Source of the DNA: Frankiales bacterium
GTDB taxonomy: Bacteria; Actinomycetota; Actinomycetes; Mycobacteriales; SCTD01
Direction: 5' to 3'
Assembly: GCA_025966295.1 (NCBI GenBank)
Contig: JAOPVD010000136.1
Location: 1-13,532, forward strand
DNA: 13,532 bases
Every line of letters begins with the position of its first letter. Position 1 is the stretch's first letter. The position numbers were made by a program, and so were the translations under genes. The notes beneath the pieces are model-generated. The model was not told where the DNA came from. It saw nothing but the letters and a program-made list of their open reading frames with translations, and did not search any database. This document shows positions 8,902-13,532 of the stretch, in pieces.

Positions 8902-8916
8902 GGCGGGCCGCCCGCC
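8902..8916 (-). terminator. Hairpin after the serine hydrolase gene
   Basis: GGCGGG (8902-8907), loop CCG, CCCGCC (8911-8916): a GC-only 6-bp stem, 34 nt past the hydrolase stop and just upstream of the dehydrogenase -10. It has no U-tract. It likely ends the three-gene operon; such short GC palindromes also arise by chance in this DNA. Confidence 0.4.
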
Positions 8917-8950
8917 GAGGTGCGCGCCGTCGAACCTGCCGCCTACGGCG

Positions 8951-10321
8951 TCAGCCGCGGCGCAGCGGCGTGGTGCGCGCACCCAGGTGCAGGTAGCGCT
9001 GCCCGTCGAGCTCGAAGAACACCGCGGGCGTCCAGGACCCTGCCTCGGCCGGCTTGGCCAGCAGCACGCTCTCGTCGAGAGCCTCGAGCGCCAGCACCTG
9101 CGGCGGCTGCCCCATGGTCAGCGGCGAGAGGTTGGTCATCGTGAGCTGCAGCCGACCCGGCTCGACCTCCTCGACGAGCATCTCGACGCCCTCCCGGGCG
9201 TAGGTGCCGACGAACCGGCTGGGGTCGAGCTCGACCGGCTGCGTAGCGGGCTCGGGCCGCGCGGGCAGCGTCACGCCGGCCAGCTGCTCGACGAGCTCGC
9301 CGAACAGGTCCTCGTAGAGGTCGCGGGCGCCGGCGCCGCCGTTGGTGACGAGGCTGAGCACCAGGCCGTTGTCGGGCAGCACCCGCAGGAACGCGCCCTG
9401 CCCGAGGGTGGCGCCGTCGTGGCCGAACACCCGAGCGCCGTTCCAGTCCGAGAGAATCCAGCCCAGGCCCCAGTGGCCGCCGAGCAGCCAGCGGTCGGGC
9501 ACCTCGATCTGCGCCTCCTGCATGGCGCCGACGGACGCCGTGCTGAGCAGCCGGGTGCCGTCCGGCGCGAGGCCGCCCGACAGGTGCAGCTGGGCGAACG
9601 CGAGCTGGGCGCGGGCCGTGGAGTGGATGAGGCCGGCCGGGCCGCAGGACCGGTAGATGCCCCACTGCGGCGTCACCACGGGCTCGTCGCTGCCCGGCAG
9701 GACCAGGTGCCCGGTGGCCGCGGCGTGCAGCAGCGCCTCCTCGGGCAGGGTCCCGGCGCTGTCCAGGCCGAGGGGCGTCAGCAGCCGCTCCCGCACCACG
9801 GTCTCCCAGCTGGCGCCGCGCAGCGTCGCGACGAGGTGGCCGAGCAGCGAGTAGCCGCTGTTGCCGTAGCTCATGACCCGGCCCTGCGGGACGACCTGCG
9901 TGAGGTCGGCCATCGCGGCCACGTACTTCTCCAGCGCGTCCTCGCCCCGTCCGGTGTCGAGGAACAGGTCGCCGTCGATACCGCTGCTGTGGCTCAGCAG
10001 CTGCCGCGCGGTGACCGTCGCGGTCACCGTCGGGTCGGCGACCCGGAACGACGGCAGGTACTCCACGACCGGCGTGTCGAGGTCGAGCAGGCCGTCGTCC
10101 ACCAGCTGCATCACGAGGGTGGCGGTCCACACCTTGGTGATCGAGCCGATCTGGAACACGGCGTCCGGGGTCGCGGGCTGGCCCGAGCGCCGGTTGAGCA
10201 CGCCGGCGGCGGCCTCCACCACGTCGTCGCCGTGCTGCACGGCCAGGCCGGCGCCGACGACGCCGTGCTTGTCCGCGAGGGTGGCGAGCCGGTCCTGCCA
10301 GTGGGCGGCGTCGAGGGTCAT
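8951..10321 (-). CDS. Cytoplasmic serine hydrolase, class C beta-lactamase fold, with C-terminal beta-barrel-like domain
   Basis: A 456-residue serine hydrolase of the beta-lactamase/D-aminopeptidase/esterase superfamily. The nucleophile motif SxxK is S60-I-T-K63, the Y-x-N motif is Y152-G-N154, and the third motif is H301-D-G303. The catalytic domain spans about residues 5-345. The remaining 110 residues (SRFVGTYAREGVEMLVEEVE onward) resemble the lipocalin-like C-terminal domain common in this superfamily. There is no signal peptide, so it is not a periplasmic lactamase and probably acts on a small cytoplasmic amide, ester or peptide. The start ATG 10321 is 7 nt after the racemase stop, and the AGGAG that partly overlaps that stop is its ribosome site. 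As the last gene of the operon it may release D-amino acids from D-peptides or amides, or remove an N-acyl group; this is inferred from context. Confidence 0.88.
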   Translation of the reverse strand: MTLDAAHWQDRLATLADKHGVVGAGLAVQHGDDVVEAAAGVLNRRSGQPATPDAVFQIGSITKVWTATLVMQLVDDGLLDLDTPVVEYLPSFRVADPTVTATVTARQLLSHSSGIDGDLFLDTGRGEDALEKYVAAMADLTQVVPQGRVMSYGNSGYSLLGHLVATLRGASWETVVRERLLTPLGLDSAGTLPEEALLHAAATGHLVLPGSDEPVVTPQWGIYRSCGPAGLIHSTARAQLAFAQLHLSGGLAPDGTRLLSTASVGAMQEAQIEVPDRWLLGGHWGLGWILSDWNGARVFGHDGATLGQGAFLRVLPDNGLVLSLVTNGGAGARDLYEDLFGELVEQLAGVTLPARPEPATQPVELDPSRFVGTYAREGVEMLVEEVEPGRLQLTMTNLSPLTMGQPPQVLALEALDESVLLAKPAEAGSWTPAVFFELDGQRYLHLGARTTPLRRG

Positions 10322-10328
10322 GGGGCTC

Positions 10329-11429
10329 CTAGAGCAGGCGCTCGGTCGAGGTGGCCAGAGAGGCGAGGACGTCGGGGAGCACCTCGACGCCGGTCCCGGG
10401 GCCGGTTGGCACCGTGAGGTGACCGTCGTCGAGGACGAACGGCGCGGTGAGGTCCTGGGCGTAGTAGCGGCTGGAAGCCGAGACATCGCCCGGCAGCGTG
10501 AAGCCCGGCAAGGCGGCCAGCGCCGCGTTGGCCGCCCGCCCGACCCCGGTCTCGAGCATCCCGCCGCACCAGACCGGGATGCCGTTCGCGACGCAGACGT
10601 CATGGATGCGGCGCGCTTCGAGGTACCCGCCGACCCGGCCGGGCTTGATGTTCACGACTGCGCAGGCGCCGAGCGCGATCGCGTCCGCGGCGGCGCGGGC
10701 CGACACGATCGACTCGTCGAGGCAGATCGGGGTCGCCAGCAGCTTCGCGAGCTCGGCGTGCCCGCGCACGTCCTCCTCGTCCATCGGCTGCTCGTGGAAG
10801 AGCAGGTCGAAGGCGTCGAGGCGCTGCAGCAGCTTCCAGTCCTTCAGCGTGTACGCCGTGTTGGCGTCCGTCTGCAGGAGGATGTCGCCGAACCGCTCGC
10901 GGACCGCCCTCACGGGCTCGTAGTCCCAGCCCGGCTCGATCTTGAGCTTGATCCGGACGTAGCCCTCGGCGAGGTAGCCGTCGACCGCGTCGAGCAGCTG
11001 CGGGACCGAGTCCATGATCCCGACCGACACACCCGCCGGGACGCGGTCGCGCACCCCGCCGAGGTGGGTCGAGAACGACGTCCCGGCGGCGCGCAGCTCG
11101 GCGTCGAGGACCGCGGTCTCCAGCCCCGCCTTGGCCATCCGGTGGCCCTTGACCGGGTGCAGCACCGTCGCAACCCGCGCCGCCGTCAGCCCCTGGGCGG
11201 CGGCCAGGCGCGGCACCAGGTGGTGGCGCAGCACGTGCGCCGCGCCGTCGACGTACTCGCTGCTGTAGAGCGGGTCCTCCAGCGCGACGCACTCGGCCCA
11301 GCCCTCGGACTCCGGCGTGGTGACGTGGACGAGCAGCACCTGCCGGACGGTCTGCGTGCCGAAGGACGTGCGGAACGGCGACGCCAGCGGCAGCGACGCG
11401 CGGACGAGCTCGACGGACGTGAGCTTCAC
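10329..11429 (-). CDS. menC: N-succinylamino acid racemase / o-succinylbenzoate synthase family enzyme
   Basis: A 366-residue enolase-superfamily enzyme of the NSAR/OSBS branch, which racemises N-succinyl (N-acyl) amino acids and/or makes o-succinylbenzoate for menaquinone. The catalytic KxK is K161-L-K163 (RIKLKIEPG). Metal ligands are D188 (QTDANTAY), E213 (FHEQP) and D238 (CLDES). The second catalytic lysine is K262 in NIKPGRVGG, followed by R265. These align with the Amycolatopsis racemase (K163, D189, E214, D239, K263, R266 from memory) after a one-residue gap. The Arg three residues after the lysine has been reported to promote racemase activity. CGGMLETGVGRAANAALAAL is another family signature. 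The GTG start overlaps the GNAT stop as GTGA. The context with a GNAT transferase and no men genes favours racemase over menaquinone synthesis; the symbol only follows family naming. Confidence 0.92.
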   Translation of the reverse strand: MKLTSVELVRASLPLASPFRTSFGTQTVRQVLLVHVTTPESEGWAECVALEDPLYSSEYVDGAAHVLRHHLVPRLAAAQGLTAARVATVLHPVKGHRMAKAGLETAVLDAELRAAGTSFSTHLGGVRDRVPAGVSVGIMDSVPQLLDAVDGYLAEGYVRIKLKIEPGWDYEPVRAVRERFGDILLQTDANTAYTLKDWKLLQRLDAFDLLFHEQPMDEEDVRGHAELAKLLATPICLDESIVSARAAADAIALGACAVVNIKPGRVGGYLEARRIHDVCVANGIPVWCGGMLETGVGRAANAALAALPGFTLPGDVSASSRYYAQDLTAPFVLDDGHLTVPTGPGTGVEVLPDVLASLATSTERLL

Positions 11430-12292
11430 GGGGTGGCCTCCAGGACCAACGCGCCGGCGGCGGTGAGCCCGGCCACCACCGCGCCCTCGGCGAGGGCGGG
11501 GGCGACGGCGTCGCGGACGGCATGCCGCCAGGCGAGCGCCGCCGCGTGGTCGTTGACGCGCAGGGCCTCGACGTCGGCCGGGAGCGCGACGACCCGGCTG
11601 CCCCCGGCCTGCGGCGTGCTCACGGGCAGCCCGCCGACGTCGGTGACCGCCGCCGGCAGACCGGCGCCGTCGAGCAGCGGCAGCCGCCCCTCCGCCGCGC
11701 GCACGGCCCGGTCCGACAGCAGGTCCCAGCGCAGCTCGAAGCGGTCGGTCTCGTCGCCCTCGTTGAGGCCGTCGGTCATCGAGCCGTAGTGGTCGGGCAG
11801 GTACGCCGCGACCTGCGCCCCGAGCGCGTGCAGGTTGAAGGCGACGTTGCGCCGCACCAGCGGGTCCGTCGTCCAGGTGATCGTCGCGAGGTCGTGCTCG
11901 AGGGCCCACAGCCGCTGGTGCTGCTTGAGCGCCAGTCCCAGCCCGTGCCGTCGGCCGGCGGCCACGACCCCGGTGATGTGGCTGTGCAGGCACGCTGCCC
12001 CGTGGTCGCGGGCCAGCAGGCCGAGGCTCACCCCGAGCAGGCGCCCGGTGTCGCCGTACGCGCCGAAGACGTAGCCGCCGGTCTGCTGCACGGCGCGGAG
12101 CAGGTTCGCCGGCACCGGGTCCTGGTCGCTGCGCCACACCTCGCGGAGCACGGCCGCCGCCCGGTCGGTCTCGGCGGGCGTGCGCAGCTCCAGCACGGTC
12201 ACGCCGGCGCGGGAGAGGGCGTGCTCCGTCGCGCGCACCGCGCCCTCGACCACGGTGGCGGAGCCCGTTGTGCGGAGGGTCCCGGAAGTCAT
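11426..12292 (-). CDS. GNAT-family N-acyltransferase (COG3375 type), probable amino acid N-succinyltransferase
   Basis: A 288-residue GNAT protein. Motif A is LHSHITGVVAAGRRHGLGLA (102-121), with the acyl-CoA pyrophosphate loop at R115-H-G-L-G119. The segments ITWTTDPLVRRNVAFNLHAL (138-157) and YLPDHYGSMTDGLN, and the C-terminal VVALPADVEALRVNDHAAAL...WRHAVRDAV, are typical of COG3375 proteins rather than of general acetyltransferases. COG3375 members neighbour racemase/menC genes in Bacillus and Geobacillus; there the GNAT partner succinylates D-amino acids from succinyl-CoA. The same activity is inferred here. The start ATG 12292 was chosen over an in-frame TTG 12343: CAGAGT sits 6 nt upstream at leaderless -10 spacing, and the first about 30 residues are variable. 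It is the first gene of the operon, its TGA overlapping the racemase GTG, and is divergent from the PucR-type regulator. Confidence 0.87.
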   Translation of the reverse strand: MTSGTLRTTGSATVVEGAVRATEHALSRAGVTVLELRTPAETDRAAAVLREVWRSDQDPVPANLLRAVQQTGGYVFGAYGDTGRLLGVSLGLLARDHGAACLHSHITGVVAAGRRHGLGLALKQHQRLWALEHDLATITWTTDPLVRRNVAFNLHALGAQVAAYLPDHYGSMTDGLNEGDETDRFELRWDLLSDRAVRAAEGRLPLLDGAGLPAAVTDVGGLPVSTPQAGGSRVVALPADVEALRVNDHAAALAWRHAVRDAVAPALAEGAVVAGLTAAGALVLEATP

Positions 12293-12298
12293 GCCCTC

Positions 12299-12304
12299 AC
12301 TCTG
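12299..12304 (-). promoter_or_regulatory. Candidate leaderless -10 element of the GNAT operon
   Basis: CAGAGT at -12 to -7 relative to ATG 12292, matching the weak actinobacterial pattern NANNNT. The GAGG that follows is too close to the ATG for a normal ribosome site. The regulator on the other strand has CAGACT at the same spacing. Confidence 0.4.
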
Positions 12305-12336
12305 CACGCCCCTGCGCAGCCGCTCTTCGTGCGCGT

Positions 12337-12349
12337 TGCTCAAGGAGCA
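12337..12349. promoter_or_regulatory. Palindrome between the divergent promoters, candidate operator
   Basis: TGCTC-AAG-GAGCA, a 5-bp inverted repeat with a 3-bp centre, stands in the middle of the 116-bp gap between the GNAT gene and the regulator gene. Its position suits an operator for the PucR-type regulator controlling both directions. The palindrome is short, so this is tentative; the AAGGAG part could also be a ribosome site for an upstream GTG at 12358. Confidence 0.25.
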
Positions 12350-12396
12350 GCGCCGCCGTGGTGCGCGACGACGACGCCACCCCGTCCGGCCTCGGG

Positions 12397-12402
12397 CAGA
12401 CT
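12397..12402 (+). promoter_or_regulatory. Candidate leaderless -10 element of the PucR-type regulator
   Basis: CAGACT at -12 to -7 relative to GTG 12409, with no Shine-Dalgarno in front of that codon. It supports GTG 12409 and a leaderless mRNA. No clear -35 is visible. Confidence 0.42.
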
Positions 12403-12408
12403 GCGCGG

Positions 12409-13532
12409 GTGCCCACCGTCCGCGCGCTCCTCGAGGTCCTCGGCCCCGCCGTGACGCTGGCCGGGACGGGCTCGCTCGACGTCGAGGTCTCCGAGGTCGT
12501 GCTGCTCGGCCCCGGCGACCCGGTGCCGCAGGCGCCCGATGCGCTGCTGGTCTGCACCGAAGCGCTGCCCGCCGGCCCGGTCACCGCCGCCGGGCTGGTG
12601 GTCAAGGGGGTCCCGGACCCGACGGCGTACGGCGTGCCGGTGCTGGTGGCGGACGACGCCCTGCCCTGGAACCACCTGCTCCAACTGCTCAGCACCGCCG
12701 TCGCCGTGTCCGGGACGACGGGAGCGGTGGGCGACCTGTTCGCGTTCGCGAACTCGGTGGCGGCCCTGGTCGGCGGCGCCGTCGCGGTCGAGGACCCGCA
12801 GCGCCGGGTCCTGGCCTACTCCTCGCTCGAGCACCCGATCGACGAGGCCCGCCGGCAGGGGATCCTCGGCCGGATGGTGCCGCACTTCCAGCGCAACGAC
12901 GGCCTGTACCGCGACGTGCAGCGCGGCCCGGGCGTCATCCGCGTGCCCGCCGACGGCGACGTCCTCCCGCGGCTGGCGGTGGCCGTCCGCTCCGGCGCCG
13001 AGCTCCTCGGCTCGATCTGGGTGGTCGAGGCAACGGCCGTGGACGAGGTGGCCGAGCAGGCGCTGCTCGACGCGAGCCGCCAGGCCGCCCTGCACCTGCT
13101 GCGCGCCCGGGCAGGCGCCGGGCTCGAGCGGCGGGCGAGGGGTGAGCTGCTGCGCGGTCTGCTCGACGGCCGTGCGGCCCCCGATCTCGCCGGCGTCCGG
13201 CTCGGCCTCGACGTCGGTTCGCCCGTGACGGTGCTGGCCTTCTCCCTCCCCCAGGAGACCGCGTCCGACGAGCTGGCCGTCGACGCCGTCGCCGATCTCG
13301 TGCAGCTGCAGTGCGCCGCGGTGCGTCCCCGCAGCAGCGTGCTGGTCGAGCTCGGCACGGCCTACGCCCTCGTGCCCGGTGACGTGTCGCGCGCCCGGCT
13401 GGCCCAGCTGGCCACGGCCGTCGGGGAGCGGGCCCGCACCGCACTGCGCGTCGAGCTCGGCGGCGGGGTCGGTGCCACGGTCGCCGGCCTGCACGAGGTC
13501 GCGCAGTCGCGACGGGACGCGGACGCGGTGCT
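12409..13532 (+). CDS. PucR/CdaR-family transcriptional regulator (3' end missing)
   Basis: The frame is open from GTG 12409 to the right edge, 374 codons. The start matches the usual beginning of the PucR N-terminal domain (PTVRALLEVLGPAVTLAG). Residues about 1-100 form this domain. A middle region (about 105-240) contains a GAF-like sensor stretch with VEDPQRRVLAYSS. RRARGELLRGLLDG (about 243-256) introduces the CdaR GGDEF-like domain, which ends VGATVAGLHEVAQSRRDADA at the edge. The C-terminal helix-turn-helix (HTH_30) expected in the family is not in the window. In-frame GTGs at 12358 and 12361, with AAGGAG at 12342-12347, would add 16-17 residues (RDDDATPSGLGQTAR) not typical of the domain. 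Family members respond to purine, amino acid or sugar-acid metabolites; divergence from the GNAT operon makes it the likely local regulator, ligand unknown. Confidence 0.88.
   Translation, partial: MPTVRALLEVLGPAVTLAGTGSLDVEVSEVVLLGPGDPVPQAPDALLVCTEALPAGPVTAAGLVVKGVPDPTAYGVPVLVADDALPWNHLLQLLSTAVAVSGTTGAVGDLFAFANSVAALVGGAVAVEDPQRRVLAYSSLEHPIDEARRQGILGRMVPHFQRNDGLYRDVQRGPGVIRVPADGDVLPRLAVAVRSGAELLGSIWVVEATAVDEVAEQALLDASRQAALHLLRARAGAGLERRARGELLRGLLDGRAAPDLAGVRLGLDVGSPVTVLAFSLPQETASDELAVDAVADLVQLQCAAVRPRSSVLVELGTAYALVPGDVSRARLAQLATAVGERARTALRVELGGGVGATVAGLHEVAQSRRDADAV

Noticed and set aside
8951..10321. Serine hydrolase as a beta-lactam resistance enzyme
   Set aside because: It has no signal peptide, carries an extra C-terminal domain and lies in a metabolic operon; the SxxK/YxN/HxG motifs are shared by many esterases and peptidases.
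10329..11429. Reading the racemase-family gene simply as menaquinone OSBS
   Set aside because: No other men gene is in the window, it is coupled to a COG3375 GNAT gene, and it carries the racemase-associated Arg265. OSBS activity is still possible as a side activity.
9873..11789. Long plus-strand frame (about 638 codons) opposite the hydrolase, racemase and GNAT genes
   Set aside because: No recognisable domain, composition-biased translation, and all three opposing genes have complete catalytic motifs and linked ribosome sites or overlaps.
12180..13145. Plus-strand frame of about 321 codons overlapping the PucR-type gene
   Set aside because: Arg/Gly/Pro-rich shift of the true frame; the frame from GTG 12409 has the PucR domain sequence.

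Overview
The window is GC-rich chromosomal DNA (heavily G/C at third codon positions, many GTG starts, several apparently leaderless genes) from an actinobacterium. The strongest taxonomic marker is a BldG-type anti-anti-sigma gene with its anti-sigma partner, beside a DUF1998 helicase and a proton-pumping pyrophosphatase. This neighbourhood is familiar from Streptomyces and related actinomycetes. I cannot place the genus. I see no mobile element, CRISPR array, tRNA or rRNA.

Layout, left to right. (1) 1-1170, minus: 5' part of a secreted protein with a choice-of-anchor P-like region and a DUF11-like repeat; its C-terminus lies beyond the left edge. (2) 1489-3789, minus: hppA, a K+-independent H+-pyrophosphatase, with a strong hairpin after its stop and a structured leader before its start. 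(3) 3979-4739, minus: bldG and an apgA/UsfX-type anti-sigma gene, overlapping by one base, with a candidate SigB/SigF-type promoter upstream. (4) 4897-7663, plus: a DUF1998 (MrfA/YprA-type) helicase followed by a small two-helix membrane protein. (5) 7693-8880, minus: a mannitol dehydrogenase-family oxidoreductase that converges on group 4 and appears to have its own leaderless promoter. (6) 8951-12292, minus: a three-gene operon in the order GNAT transferase, N-succinylamino acid racemase/OSBS-family enzyme, cytoplasmic SxxK serine hydrolase. (7) 12409 to the right edge, plus: a PucR/CdaR-type regulator, divergent from group 6 and cut before its DNA-binding domain.

The most interesting part is groups 6 and 7. 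In Geobacillus, a GNAT succinyltransferase, an N-succinylamino acid racemase and an M20 desuccinylase convert D- to L-amino acids through N-succinyl intermediates. Here the first two types of enzyme are translationally coupled (4-nt GTGA overlap), the racemase has the expected catalytic and specificity residues, and the third gene is a beta-lactamase-fold serine hydrolase rather than an M20 peptidase. A divergent PucR-family gene is the obvious candidate regulator. I infer an amino-acid stereoinversion or scavenging module, possibly a variant of the known pathway; the chemistry is not proven by sequence. Groups 2 and 3 form a regulatory and energy block: a partner-switching pair that may be autoregulated, with a terminator hairpin lying against the hppA promoter.
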